In this document: one piece after another, positions 24,941 through 33,622 of the stretch | Position numbering within the stretch: position 1 is the stretch's first letter | Layout of the letters: each line of letters begins with the position of its first letter | Assembly: GCF_003123685.1 (NCBI RefSeq) | Contig: NZ_QCYJ01000132.1 | Span: 1 to 64,000, forward strand | DNA: 64,000 nucleotides | Reading direction: 5' to 3' | Source of the DNA: Nocardia aurea | GTDB lineage: Bacteria; Actinomycetota; Actinomycetes; Mycobacteriales; Mycobacteriaceae | The notes under the pieces: model-generated | What the model saw: only the letters and a program-made list of their open reading frames with translations | Database searches by the model: none | What the model was told of the DNA's origin: nothing | Position numbers and translations under genes: made by a program

Positions 24941-25156
24941 TTACGTGGCGGTCTGGTCGGTGAGGGGCTGGGCGAACAGGTCGACGCCGAGTTTCCGTAC
25001 GGGCAGAGCGGTGCTGTGGACGCGGACCTCGATGCGTGCGGTCCGCGCGCCCGGGACCGCGGTGCCGCTGGTCCAGGGGTGGAAGCGGTCGGGGTCGAGG
25101 GCGGGCAGGTTCGCCTCGATCCACGCGGTGAGCTCACCGATGTGACCGATGATCAT
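24941..25156 (-). CDS. small hypothetical protein
   Basis: This 71-aa frame starts MIIGHIGELTAWIEANLPAL, and its ATG overlaps the stop of the upstream gene (ATGA at 25153-25156). That translational coupling is the main evidence that it is real. Residues 40-60 (ARIEVRVHSTALPV) look like a beta strand. Family unknown. Confidence 0.5.
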   Translation of the reverse strand: MIIGHIGELTAWIEANLPALDPDRFHPWTSGTAVPGARTARIEVRVHSTALPVRKLGVDLFAQPLTDQTAT

Positions 25157-25647
25157 GTGCTCGGCCAACGGTTTCCGGTGTGCGGGTCGCGGTCGTGGAC
25201 ACCGACCACGGTCGGGGTTCCGGGGACCTGGATGGTCACCGATCGGGGCAGCACGGCTTGGCGGGCACCGGCGGCCCACGACCCCGACGCGATCACCCAC
25301 CGGCCATCACGGTGTTGGGTGGGGACCAGCCGCCACCCGAACTCCGGCAGCCCGATCCCGAACGGATCACGTGCCCAACTGGTTTCGCTGCCACCGTCGG
25401 GGATGATCGTGGTGATCTGGGTGGCGTATTCGATCCGCACCAGCGCCAACCCGACGGTGTTCTCGGCGAGGGAGGGCAGGCCGTCGAAATCCGCGACCGG
25501 GGTGCCCGGTCGCGGACCGGTGGCGAACGCCGCGTGATACCCGACGACCAGCATGGACATCGGCATCCGGTCATCGTCGGGCAGGTAGGCGGCATAGTGC
25601 GGGTCCAGGCGAAGGCGAGCGGTGTAGCTCGACAGGTCGACGCTCAT
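25153..25647 (-). CDS. hypothetical protein
   Basis: The 164-aa product shows mixed alpha/beta sequence (SMLVVGYHAAFATG, TVGLALVRIEYATQITTII, AVLPRSVTIQVPGTPTVV) without a recognised motif. It overlaps both neighbours by ATGA and sits in the middle of a chain of small coupled genes. Confidence 0.5.
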   Translation of the reverse strand: MSVDLSSYTARLRLDPHYAAYLPDDDRMPMSMLVVGYHAAFATGPRPGTPVADFDGLPSLAENTVGLALVRIEYATQITTIIPDGGSETSWARDPFGIGLPEFGWRLVPTQHRDGRWVIASGSWAAGARQAVLPRSVTIQVPGTPTVVGVHDRDPHTGNRWPST

Positions 25648-25910
25648 TCGGGCTCACCCGCCGCCGGGGCGGTGCGCACGGTGTCGCCATCGGGGGCGGC
25701 GAGTATCTGGTGGTAGACGCGCAGCCGCCCTGCGCTGTCGGAGAACGGTGCGAGCAGATGGTCGAAGGTGGCCAGCACCTCGTGGCCGAGGGCTGTGGCG
25801 ACGCCGTGGCTGTAGGAGGTCAAGGCCGCGCCGGCGTCGAGGTGGGTGAGGAGCTCGGCGAGCAATAGTGTGGTGAGTTGGTCACGGTAGGTGGGAATGG
25901 GTTCGCTCAT
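25644..25910 (-). CDS. small hypothetical protein
   Basis: An 88-aa helical protein (TTLLLAELLTHLDAGAAL, EVLATFDHLLAPF). Its stop overlaps the next start by 4 bp, and its start lies inside the 3' end of the upstream gene (25882-25910). No family is recognised. Confidence 0.45.
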   Translation of the reverse strand: MSEPIPTYRDQLTTLLLAELLTHLDAGAALTSYSHGVATALGHEVLATFDHLLAPFSDSAGRLRVYHQILAAPDGDTVRTAPAAGEPE

Positions 25911-26148
25911 CGGTGGTGGACTCCTTCACGGTGGTGGTGGAGGTGTGCGGGGCCACGGCGTGGATGAATCGCAACGGCAGCAGCACCTGCTCACCGCGAC
26001 CGTCGCGGTGGAAGACGGTGTGGTGGCGGTGGACCGCGGCGATGTGGACGCCGTCTTGGCGGTGCCCGCCGCGCAGGGTGAGCGTGACCGGTGTCCCCGA
26101 CCGCCGCAGGCGATGGAGTTCGACGGTGACGGCGGGATCGGGGCTCAT
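25882..26148 (-). CDS. small hypothetical protein
   Basis: An 88-aa product with a strand-rich core (TPVTLTLRGGHRQDGVHIAAV, split from VLLPLRFIHAV) that suggests a small beta-barrel or Sm-like fold, but this is a guess from hydrophobic pattern. Its ATG overlaps the stop of the upstream gene (26145-26148). Confidence 0.45.
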   Translation of the reverse strand: MSPDPAVTVELHRLRRSGTPVTLTLRGGHRQDGVHIAAVHRHHTVFHRDGRGEQVLLPLRFIHAVAPHTSTTTVKESTTDERTHSHLP

Positions 26149-26384
26149 CGGTCACCGGCCGATGCAGTGGCCCACTGCATCGGGATGTGTCTGAGGTTGA
26201 TCACCGCGGCCAGCGTGGTGGCGGTTACGGGTCCGAGATCGGTGTAACACCCGTCGGTGTCGGGATGCTCGGTGTCGCGGATGACGATTCGGACGCGCTG
26301 TCCGTCGGTGCTGAGGATGACGTGGTGGTCCTCGATGTCACGGGTGTGGAGGCGGATATCGGCCAGGTTCGGGCATCCGGGCAT
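26145..26384 (-). CDS. small hypothetical protein
   Basis: A 79-aa product, LADIRLHTRDIEDHHVILST then VRIVIRDTEHPDTDG, of alternating strands. It is the first gene of the coupled small-gene chain that runs down to 24941. Family unknown. Confidence 0.45.
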   Translation of the reverse strand: MPGCPNLADIRLHTRDIEDHHVILSTDGQRVRIVIRDTEHPDTDGCYTDLGPVTATTLAAVINLRHIPMQWATASAGDR

Positions 26385-26432
26385 GACAGGCGCTCTCCTC
26401 TCGAATGCTGTGCGGCCGGAAGTGGTTCCGGT

Positions 26433-27197
26433 TCATGCGTTTTCCATGTCGAGGAGTGCGGCGTAGCGTTGGTGCCCGGCCAGGTCGGGGCATTCGCAGT
26501 GGGGGAAGGGTGCGTAGCAGGCGGCGCAGAATCCGCAGTGGCAGCAGTGCGGGCCCGCGAGGGTGCTGTCTTCCTCTCCGCAGCCGTGGCAGTACCCGTA
26601 GTCGCTGTAATCCTCGTAGTGCCAGCGTGATGGGAGGTGGTCGTGGTTGGAGTACCAGATCCCGGTGTCGTTGTCCCAGTGCCCGCGGGCTTCGTTGAAG
26701 ATGTAGGCACGCTGGGCGTAGGCGGGGTCGAGGGTGAGCAGCACGAACTTGTCGCTGCCCAGCCAGCGTTCCAGGCCTTCGCGGCCGCGCCAGGAATCCA
26801 ACGACCCGAACGGAGCCGTGGGCAGGAAGTCCTCGGCCGCGATCCGCGTATCGGACCGCTCATCGCCGGGGCCGGGGTGGACGTTGGGGGGAAGGATCCC
26901 GTTGTGGGCCAGCACGGTTCGCTCGTCGCCACCCACCGGGAAGGGGTGGCAGTTGTCGAGGGTGGGTTTGCCGTGGGTGGCGAATCGGGAATGGAACAAC
27001 GCCGGGCCGTGCGGGTATTCGAAGCGCAGGGCCGCGAATTCTGCGAGTGCGGTTTCGGGGTCGAGGCTGTGTCCGGTGGTGATCGTGTCTGCGGTGATCA
27101 GGGCGTAGCCGTGCCCGTGCGGGTTGGACCAGGCGCCGTTGCGCAGTGCGGCGATGTCGGGGGTGGCGCCGGGTTTGACGAATGTCAGCATGCACAT
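26433..27197 (-). CDS. class II glutamine amidotransferase-like Ntn hydrolase, pair 1
   Basis: The 254-aa protein begins Met-Cys, so removal of Met leaves the catalytic N-terminal cysteine. The class II signature follows: HGHGYALIT, then LFHSRFATHG (arginine and threonine that bind glutamine), CHPF and VLAHNGILPP (oxyanion asparagine-glycine). The N-terminal 190 residues form the glutaminase. The C-terminus has a zinc cluster (YCHGCGEED...CCHCGFCAACY...CEC). In this superfamily the domain frees ammonia from glutamine for a partner enzyme. The gene overlaps the amidoligase gene upstream by 13 bp, so the amidoligase is the obvious ammonia user. Confidence 0.8.
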   Translation of the reverse strand: MCMLTFVKPGATPDIAALRNGAWSNPHGHGYALITADTITTGHSLDPETALAEFAALRFEYPHGPALFHSRFATHGKPTLDNCHPFPVGGDERTVLAHNGILPPNVHPGPGDERSDTRIAAEDFLPTAPFGSLDSWRGREGLERWLGSDKFVLLTLDPAYAQRAYIFNEARGHWDNDTGIWYSNHDHLPSRWHYEDYSDYGYCHGCGEEDSTLAGPHCCHCGFCAACYAPFPHCECPDLAGHQRYAALLDMENA

Positions 27198-28402
27198 GCC
27201 AGGACCTCCAGTTCGGTGAGCAGATCGGCGTAGTCGGGGCGAGTGGTGAGCCAGGCGGTGAACGCCGACCACTCCCAACCCCGCTGACGCGCGACCTGGG
27301 CGGCGGTGAGGGTGCGGGTGTATTCGACCGACGCCGCAGCGAAAGCGAGGGCGGCTTTGACTTGGCGCGGGTGCAGGGAGGAGGCGAAGACCCGCAGCTC
27401 GAAGGTGTGGGCAGGGTTGACGTTGATCGCCTGGTAGCGGCCCCACCCGTGTCGGCTGCCCTTGGCGTACTCGCACGCTCGGGAGCGGGCATGCGCGGAG
27501 AACTCCGCCCAATCATGCGAGCGACGCCGCGCGAGGGTCGTGACCTGGGATTCGTTGCGGTACACGAACTTCAACCACCGATAGACGTGAGCGGGTGAGT
27601 CGAATCCGGCGCGGGAGACGTGGACGTGGATACCGACGGTGGTGTCGGTGCGGCAGCCGAGCAGTCGCAGTTTGTTCAAGAGTTGCCAGGGGAAGCGGGT
27701 GCGCGCGTACTCCCACGACATCGGGTGGGTGACCAGTTCGTAGCCGGTCGGGTGGATGGAGCCGTCCTCTTTCAGATAGCCGAGGTCTCCGAGTTCGGCG
27801 ACCGCGAGCACGACCGCGTCGTTGTAGCGGGAGTAGGGGGTGATGAGTTCGAGTTCCATGCCCAGAAACAGCGGGCCGTGGCCGTGGAACAGGGGGGTGG
27901 GGGTGTAGGAGTAGTCGTGGACCAGCTCGTGGCCACGGTCCTCGTCGTAGCAGCTTTCGCAATGCTGGTCATCGAGCGGGACCAGGGTGTAGCAGTCCTC
28001 GCAGTAGTGGTAGTCCTCGTGGCGGCAGGTCGAGCAGACGTCGTCGCCGCTCTGCACGGTCTCGGTGTGACGGGCATAGGCGCCGCAGTCGTCGCAGCGT
28101 TCGAACTCCCGCGCACAGGACCCGCACACGTCGGGGCCGTCGATGATCGCGACGATCTCACCGGTGAACAGATCGCAACGCTCACACCGATACCAGCCTG
28201 CGGAGCAGCCACCACACAGCGCGGTATTGGCGACGGTGTAGCTGGTGGTGCGGGCGGGGGTGGCGCAGCCGTCGCAGAACGACAGCTCGGTGACGCAGTC
28301 CTGGCAGACCCGGTCTCCTTCGGCGAGAGCGACCAGACTGTCCGCGGCGACCGGCAGCGAGCACTGCGCACAGTGGGTATCGGGCAAAGTGGCGGTGGGC
28401 AT
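27185..28402 (-). CDS. amidoligase (COOH-NH2 ligase) with ten CxxC knuckles, pair 1
   Basis: In this 405-aa protein, residues 11-151 carry ten CxxC pairs (11/14, 33/36, 43/46, 63/66, 73/76, 93/96, 103/106, 123/126, 134/137, 148/151), which is about five tandem zinc ribbons with a 30-residue period. Residues 175-390 match the Amidoligase_2 fold: GMELEL (E183, E185), GYELVTHPMSW, VGIHVHV (H259, H261) and AINVNP...FELRVFASSL (N329, E335, R337). These GCS-like enzymes join a carboxyl and an amine with ATP. The zinc ribbons probably bind the target, perhaps a protein or nucleic acid. The C-terminus ends ...CAC and overlaps the amidotransferase start. Confidence 0.8.
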   Translation of the reverse strand: MPTATLPDTHCAQCSLPVAADSLVALAEGDRVCQDCVTELSFCDGCATPARTTSYTVANTALCGGCSAGWYRCERCDLFTGEIVAIIDGPDVCGSCAREFERCDDCGAYARHTETVQSGDDVCSTCRHEDYHYCEDCYTLVPLDDQHCESCYDEDRGHELVHDYSYTPTPLFHGHGPLFLGMELELITPYSRYNDAVVLAVAELGDLGYLKEDGSIHPTGYELVTHPMSWEYARTRFPWQLLNKLRLLGCRTDTTVGIHVHVSRAGFDSPAHVYRWLKFVYRNESQVTTLARRRSHDWAEFSAHARSRACEYAKGSRHGWGRYQAINVNPAHTFELRVFASSLHPRQVKAALAFAAASVEYTRTLTAAQVARQRGWEWSAFTAWLTTRPDYADLLTELEVLACAC

Positions 28403-28434
28403 GAGCGATCACGACCTTTCGACGGAAACGACCA

Positions 28435-28480
28435 AGCCCCCGCACGACCACCGGGAGAACCGGCTGGTCGTGCGGGGGCT
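28435..28480 (-). terminator. perfect 16-bp hairpin between the two amidoligase pairs
   Basis: AGCCCCCGCACGACCA (28435-28450) and TGGTCGTGCGGGGGCT (28465-28480) pair perfectly around a 14-base loop. On the minus strand it follows the pair 2 amidotransferase stop by 45 bp and precedes the pair 1 amidoligase start by 33 bp, with TTGGTCGTTT after it. It can end or attenuate pair 2 transcripts. Confidence 0.75.
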
Positions 28481-28524
28481 CGGGGGCGTATGGAGGTGAG
28501 GATCGGACGGTGGTGGGCCGGGGT

Positions 28525-29334
28525 TCAGGTAGTGCTGGGGGTGGTGGCGCGGATCCGATCCGAATCGCGGCGGTGCGTGTGATTGCGCGCGGTGGCGCCG
28601 CGGCTGCCGCGCGGTGTGGTGCGGTGGCGGGTGTGGCAGTGGCAGTGGGGGAAGGGTTGTTCGCAGTCGAAGCACCAACCACATCCGGTGCAGTGACGGC
28701 CGCGGCGGTCCAGGTCGAATTCGCGGCATCCCCCGCAGCGCAGGCGGTAACGCTCGGGCCATCGCCGCGACATCGGCTGATAGCCGGGGTTGGAGTACCA
28801 GATCCCGTTGTCCCAGATGCCGGCCGACTCGTTGAACAGATACGCCGGATAGGCGTAGGTGGGATCGACGGTGAGGATCAGCAGTTTGCTCGACCCCAGC
28901 CACGACGCCAGCCCGCGCGCGCCGCGGTGGGTGTCGATCGACCCGAACGGAGCCCCGGCCAGATACTCCTCCGCGGCGATGCGGGTGTCCGAGCGTGGAT
29001 CGTAAGCGCGGGGATGTACACGTTTGGGAAGGGTTCCGTTGTGCGCCAACACTGTTCGTGGGTCGCCGCCGAGGTGGAACGGATGGCAGTTGTCGAGGCT
29101 GCGGGTACCGCGGGTGGCGTAGCGGGAATGAAACAACCCGTACCCGCCCGGATATCGGGCGCGTAGTCGCGTGAATTCCTCGATGAGTGGTTCGGGTGCC
29201 ATGCTGTGCCCGACACGGATCCGGTCGCCGGTGATCAGGGCGTAGCCGTGGCCGTGATGATTCGTCTGGGCCCCGATCCGCAACGCCGCCGGATCCGGTG
29301 CGACACCGGGTGGGAAACAGCTCAGCAGGCACAT
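28525..29334 (-). CDS. class II glutamine amidotransferase-like Ntn hydrolase, pair 2
   Basis: This 269-aa paralogue of the protein at 26433-27197 has the same N-terminal Met-Cys, HGHGYALIT, LFHSRYATRG, CHPF and VLAHNGTLP motifs and a C-terminal cysteine cluster (LRCGGCREFD...HCTGCGWCFDCEQPFPHCHC). The C-terminal 40 residues are a basic R/T-rich tail absent from pair 1. It overlaps the pair 2 amidoligase by 13 bp. Divergence from pair 1 is considerable in the linker, so the duplication is not recent. Confidence 0.8.
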   Translation of the reverse strand: MCLLSCFPPGVAPDPAALRIGAQTNHHGHGYALITGDRIRVGHSMAPEPLIEEFTRLRARYPGGYGLFHSRYATRGTRSLDNCHPFHLGGDPRTVLAHNGTLPKRVHPRAYDPRSDTRIAAEEYLAGAPFGSIDTHRGARGLASWLGSSKLLILTVDPTYAYPAYLFNESAGIWDNGIWYSNPGYQPMSRRWPERYRLRCGGCREFDLDRRGRHCTGCGWCFDCEQPFPHCHCHTRHRTTPRGSRGATARNHTHRRDSDRIRATTPSTT

Positions 29335-30518
29335 GTGAGCTCCAACTCACGCAACTGCGCGACCAACGGCGAATACGCTGGGCGCGTATGCACCCAGGCG
29401 GCGAAGCGATCCCATTCCCACGCCCCGGCCCGCACATCGGCGATCCGCAGGGTTCGGGTGTAGTCGATGGAGGCGGCGGTGAACGCCAACGCCGCCTGCA
29501 CCCGCCCGACATCGAGCGAGGAGGAGAACACCCGCAACTCCAGGGTGTGACGCGGATACGGGTTGATCGCCTGATACCGGTCCAAACCCAGAGCCGCGAC
29601 ATGGTTCTTCGCGGTGTCCTTGACCCGAGACCGCGCGACACGATCGAACGGGGCATAGCGTGAACGCCGCCGCGCCAACCGAGTGACCTGAGATTCGTTG
29701 CGGTACAGCAACTTCATCCACCGATACACATGCGCGGGGGAGACGAACCCGGCGCGGCTGGCATGCACATGCAACCCGACACCGGCGTTGGTGCCGCACC
29801 CGAGTTCGGCGAGTTCACCCAGTAGTCCCCAGGGGAACTCGTCGAGGGCGTAGCGGTAACTCATCGGGTGCGAGACGAGTTCGAATCCGCCGGGCTCGAT
29901 CGAGGAATCCCGCTTCACATACCCGAGCCCGCCCAGGCGATCGGTCACCACGCCGACGGCGGTGTCGTGGACGTGGTCGGGCACGACGATCTCGAGTTCG
30001 AGCCCTAGATACAGCGGGCCGTCGCCGTGGAATCGCGGGTCGGGTTTGAAACTGTAATTACGCACCCGCGCCGGATAACTGCACAGCTCACATTCACGGC
30101 CGCCGCGCCGCAGCGTCCCACACCGCTCGCAGGCGGTGAACCCGCCCGCGCAACGGGTACAGGCGCGCAGGCCGCCGGAGACGTAGCGGCTGGCGGCGCT
30201 GTGTCTACCGCAGTGGAAGCACCGGTCGAAGAACGCCGACGCACACGGATAGCACACGACCCGGTCGGTGTCGGTGCGCTCGTGCGGTTCGGTCAACCGG
30301 GCACACGACACACACCCGCCCCAGGCGCGCGCGCAGGCCGAGCAGAGGCGACGGTCATCGGCGGTTTCGGTGACACGCAGGGCGTGGTCGTGGCAGCCGT
30401 CGCAACAGGGCAACTCGGCCAGACACGACCCGCACACCGACTCGTCGGAGACCGGATATCGCGGGCCCGTCCGGCAGGACCGGCACACCACACACGCGGT
30501 GGCATCGAGTTCGGGCAT
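29322..30518 (-). CDS. amidoligase (COOH-NH2 ligase) with ten CxxC knuckles, pair 2
   Basis: The ATG at 30516-30518 (MPELDATACVVC) gives 398 aa. CxxC pairs lie at 9/12, 29/32, 39/42, 59/62, 69/72, 89/92, 100/103, 120/123, 130/133 and 143/146, the same spacing as pair 1. The ligase domain has LGLELEI (E174, E176), GFELVSHPMSY, VGLHVHA (H250, H252) and AINPYPRHTLELRVF (E328, R330). The frame is open to 30596, but the longer N-terminus lacks the family pattern. Both ligases keep VYRW(L/M)K...YRNESQVT, suggesting a shared substrate site. It would ligate amide bonds using ammonia or an amine; the target is unknown. Confidence 0.8.
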   Translation of the reverse strand: MPELDATACVVCRSCRTGPRYPVSDESVCGSCLAELPCCDGCHDHALRVTETADDRRLCSACARAWGGCVSCARLTEPHERTDTDRVVCYPCASAFFDRCFHCGRHSAASRYVSGGLRACTRCAGGFTACERCGTLRRGGRECELCSYPARVRNYSFKPDPRFHGDGPLYLGLELEIVVPDHVHDTAVGVVTDRLGGLGYVKRDSSIEPGGFELVSHPMSYRYALDEFPWGLLGELAELGCGTNAGVGLHVHASRAGFVSPAHVYRWMKLLYRNESQVTRLARRRSRYAPFDRVARSRVKDTAKNHVAALGLDRYQAINPYPRHTLELRVFSSSLDVGRVQAALAFTAASIDYTRTLRIADVRAGAWEWDRFAAWVHTRPAYSPLVAQLRELELTCAC

Positions 30519-31239
30519 GAGAGAACACCTTTCGTGAACGTAGGAGTGCCGGACCGGTGCGGGAGGACCAGTCGGCACGGATGGCGGTATAGTCATACGT
30601 TGATATGCGCATTTAAGAATGATTTTTGGTGGAGAAGATCACCCGTTGCCGAGGGGTGTAAATCCGGCAGTCCCTAGAAGGGGCGTGTTTGGCCAGGACA
30701 GCGGGTCGGCGAGTCCGGGATGTGGATGGCTGAAGTCGAGCCGAACAGCGACCCCAACTGACTTCGACACAGAACCTAGAGGGTGCGGTGTTTTCCGTCG
30801 CGGTGAACCTCGTCGACGCAATCGGCCGCGCTCGTGGCCGACAGCCGGAGCACTGTGGCGCGGAACTGCGGGTAATCCGCCGGTGATAGCGCGGGAGGCT
30901 CGTGGACCGCGGGGTAGGACGGCTGGCTGGTGGACGTGTTCACCAGCGTGTCGAGCACGGTATCGATTTCGGGGTGAGGTGATGTTCGGTTGCGGCGAGG
31001 TGGGATCGTAGCGCGGTTAATTATTGGCCGTGCCAAACCAGAATCAGACGCACGCCGGGAGGCAGCGCAGTTCCAGCAGTCGACGGCGCCGCCGCCCGAT
31101 GAGCGGTGAGCGCGACTGTCAGGTCTTCCGAGACGGATTCCGATCCAATTTTGTGGAGTCTCACCCAGAGGATTGTGATTGCCCCACAATAGTTTTCGTA
31201 GACGATGTAGTCGTGTCGCCGCGTGTCATAGTCCTCGGC
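30519..31239. other. junction region between amidoligase block and lipase cargo
   Basis: About 720 bp without a supported intact gene. It starts with an AT-rich promoter-like patch at 30585-30632 (on the minus strand TTCTTA and TATGAC 16 bp apart). An IS-end-like sequence follows at 30760-30779. A minus-strand frame runs 30776-31020 (HPEIDTVLDTLVNT...PALSPADYPQF) and stops at the IS end; it may be the C-terminus of a cut gene, family unknown. Confidence 0.45.
30760..30779. repeat. IS terminal-repeat-like sequence, copy 2
   Basis: GACTTCGACACAGAACCTAG matches 19 of 20 bases of the sequence at 2230-2249 in the same orientation. No transposase frame was recognised immediately upstream here. It marks the boundary between backbone and cargo. 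Confidence 0.5.
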
Positions 31240-32187
31240 ATGAAGAGTTTGACCAGTTCACGGAATCGCTGGTGGCGCACGTTGACTGTGGGTGCGGTGC
31301 TGGCCGTGGCTTTGCAAGGCGGGATTGTGGCGGCCACTCATGCCGATCCGGCTCCCGCGACACCGTATCCGGTGCCGAACCAATTCCTGATCGACGCGAT
31401 CCGGGCCGCGCTCCAGGGTGGAGCGGCCAGTCCGCCGGGGACCAACGATTGGGCGTGTCGGCCGTCGGTGCAGCATCCGGAGCCGGTCGTGCTGGTCCAC
31501 GGCATTCTGGCCAATCGCAATAACAACTGGCAGACATACGGTCCTCTGCTGGCCAACGGGGGCTACTGCGTCTTCGCGCTGACCTACAACAGTCCCGGCG
31601 GTGACCCCGACGGGTTCATCGGGGGGTTGGGATCGATGCGTGACGGTGCGGCGACTCTCGACACGTTCATCGACCGGGTCCGCCAGGTCACCGGCGCGGG
31701 CAAGGTCGCGATCGTCGGGCATTCCCTGGGCGCGACCATGCCCTATTGGTATATCAAGGCCGGCGGCGGCGCCGGGAAGGTGTCGAGGATGGTCGGGCTC
31801 GCCGGTGGCGTTCAGGGCATCAACAGCCCCGGCTTGAGTAGCGGCTCTGCGGATGCCGTCGCAGGCGAGGGGCTATCCAGCTCGACGTTCATGCGCGAGC
31901 TGCACGAGGGTGGAATCGCTGTTCCCGGCGTCGCCTACACCCAGATCGTCACCCGGTACGACGAAGTTCTCCCCTATACCGGAGGACTGATCCACGAACC
32001 CGGTGTCGCCAACTACATCGTGCAGGATCTGTGCTCTCAGGACTACGCCGACCATCTGTCGATCAACTCCGACCCCGTCACCGCCCAGCTGGTCCTCAAC
32101 GCTCTCGATCCCGAACATCCGCAGCCAGTGGAATGCACCCTGGTCTTGCCTGCGATCGGGGTTCTGCCCACCGGTTCCGGAGGATAA
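31240..32187 (+). CDS. secreted triacylglycerol lipase/esterase (class 2 lipase-like)
   Basis: The ATG at 31240 begins a signal peptide (MKSLTSSRNRWWRT, hydrophobic core 16-33, Ala-rich cleavage near 35). The mature alpha/beta hydrolase has the oxyanion strand PVVLVHGIL at 82-90, the nucleophile elbow GHSLGA with S162, and likely acid D241 (RYDEVL) and histidine H272 (YADHLSI). Length (315 aa) and motif order fit the Streptomyces/Nocardia extracellular lipase group that hydrolyses lipid esters. It is alone on the plus strand and separated from the PucR regulator by 178 bp. The longer in-frame N-terminal extension lacks a better start. Confidence 0.85.
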   Translation: MKSLTSSRNRWWRTLTVGAVLAVALQGGIVAATHADPAPATPYPVPNQFLIDAIRAALQGGAASPPGTNDWACRPSVQHPEPVVLVHGILANRNNNWQTYGPLLANGGYCVFALTYNSPGGDPDGFIGGLGSMRDGAATLDTFIDRVRQVTGAGKVAIVGHSLGATMPYWYIKAGGGAGKVSRMVGLAGGVQGINSPGLSSGSADAVAGEGLSSSTFMRELHEGGIAVPGVAYTQIVTRYDEVLPYTGGLIHEPGVANYIVQDLCSQDYADHLSINSDPVTAQLVLNALDPEHPQPVECTLVLPAIGVLPTGSGG

Positions 32188-32365
32188 GACCCACCCCTGC
32201 CGCAGGGCACGACTGCTGATACCCCCAGGTCCGGACGCTTATCGAGTTCCCGGCGGACACGCCGCTGCCGCTGGGATCGCTGCGGCGGATGCGAAATCTC
32301 GCCGAAGCGGATCGAGGCCCTGCAAGCAGCGCGCAGCATCGAGAGGACGATCTCCCGGCTGTTGG

Positions 32366-33622
32366 TCAGTGGCGGGGGGACAGGCCGAGGCTCCAGGTGC
32401 GGGCGGTCAGTGCCGAGCCGAGTCGCCAGCCGCCTTCGCTGCTGGCTGGATTCCATCCGGTGAGGCGTTCGATTCGGTGTAGTCGGTGGTCGACGGTGTT
32501 GCAATGGATGCCGAAATGCTCGGCGGTGCGCTGGCGGTCGAAGTTGTTGCGTAGGTGGATGCGTAGCAGTTCCAGCAGTTCGGGGTGAGTGTCGAGTGGG
32601 TCGAGGATCGCGGCAAGCGCGTCGCGTCCGGGGCCGGGCCGAGCGATCTGGGTCTCGAGCGGCATGTCCTCGTAGCGGTAGAGCTGTGGTGGGTAGGAAT
32701 TGGCGATGAGGAGGTCGAGCAGTCGGTGCGCACGTTCGGTGGCCTCGGGTAGTTCGTGTTTGTCCGCGCTGGTTCGGCATACCGTCGTCTCGGCGTTGAT
32801 TGCGTGGCTGATCGCGGTGACCAGATGGTCGAGGTCCTGGTCGGTGAAGGGGTGCTCGGGCAGCACGATCGTGCCGCCGATGGGGGAGAGCGCGGTCATC
32901 TCCAAATGGCCGAATCGCGCCGCGATTTCGCGTCGCATCAGGCGCACTACCCGATCGGGGGTGGACGTGGGCGTGGGTTCTTGGGGTGGCGACGCCTCGG
33001 TGGCGACGTGGACGGCCATCACCGTGTAGCGAGGGGCGATGGCGAATCCGTCCGAGAGGCCCGGTCCAGCGCTGCTGTGGTACTGGATTCCGGTCGTGAG
33101 GGCTCGTGGGTCAGCCAGGCGCTGCGTGGGGCGTGGTTCGGATGCGACGTAGGTGTAGCCGCTTGCGATGGTGGTGGTGAGTCGGTCGAGCACGTCCAGC
33201 ACGGCCACGACGCGGGTACCGAAGACGTCGAGGTCGTTCGATGCGCACCCGTCATGCCCACCGCTGTGGTCGAGGTCGGTGACGTGGTCGATGAATTCAC
33301 CGGCGATCCTATGCACGGCGTGCACGATGACATCGACCGGAACCGGGCCGCGTGCCCATCGGCGTGCGGCGCGTTCCAGGCGAGGATATCGGACCGGGAC
33401 GGGTTCGCCGTCCGCGATTCCCTGCAGCGCTTCAACGAAATGTTCTGTGTCCGTGTCGATCCTCGCACACCGTCGCCGCGCCTGGTGCGTGTCCGGCGCC
33501 AGTAACCCGGCGATCAGTTCGATGACGATCCCTTCGATGGCAGTGCCCGGGACCGACGATGCGGGCGGCATTCGGCGACGTGATGGAACGGGAGTGCGGT
33601 GCGATATATCGTCGCAGGTCAT
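32366..33622 (-). CDS. PucR/CdaR-family transcriptional regulator
   Basis: The 418-aa protein has a variable helical N-terminal sensor region (about 20-170), a central GGDEF-like degenerate domain (about 190-290) and the diagnostic C-terminal HTH of this family near 365-395: ELLRIHLRNNFDRQRTAEHF, HCNTVDHRLHRIERLTG. Such regulators respond to small metabolites and often control catabolic genes nearby. The adjacent lipase, DUF305-LVIVD pair or FadD-like gene are candidate targets. An ATG at 33571 is an alternative start. Confidence 0.85.
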   Translation of the reverse strand: MTCDDISHRTPVPSRRRMPPASSVPGTAIEGIVIELIAGLLAPDTHQARRRCARIDTDTEHFVEALQGIADGEPVPVRYPRLERAARRWARGPVPVDVIVHAVHRIAGEFIDHVTDLDHSGGHDGCASNDLDVFGTRVVAVLDVLDRLTTTIASGYTYVASEPRPTQRLADPRALTTGIQYHSSAGPGLSDGFAIAPRYTVMAVHVATEASPPQEPTPTSTPDRVVRLMRREIAARFGHLEMTALSPIGGTIVLPEHPFTDQDLDHLVTAISHAINAETTVCRTSADKHELPEATERAHRLLDLLIANSYPPQLYRYEDMPLETQIARPGPGRDALAAILDPLDTHPELLELLRIHLRNNFDRQRTAEHFGIHCNTVDHRLHRIERLTGWNPASSEGGWRLGSALTARTWSLGLSPRH

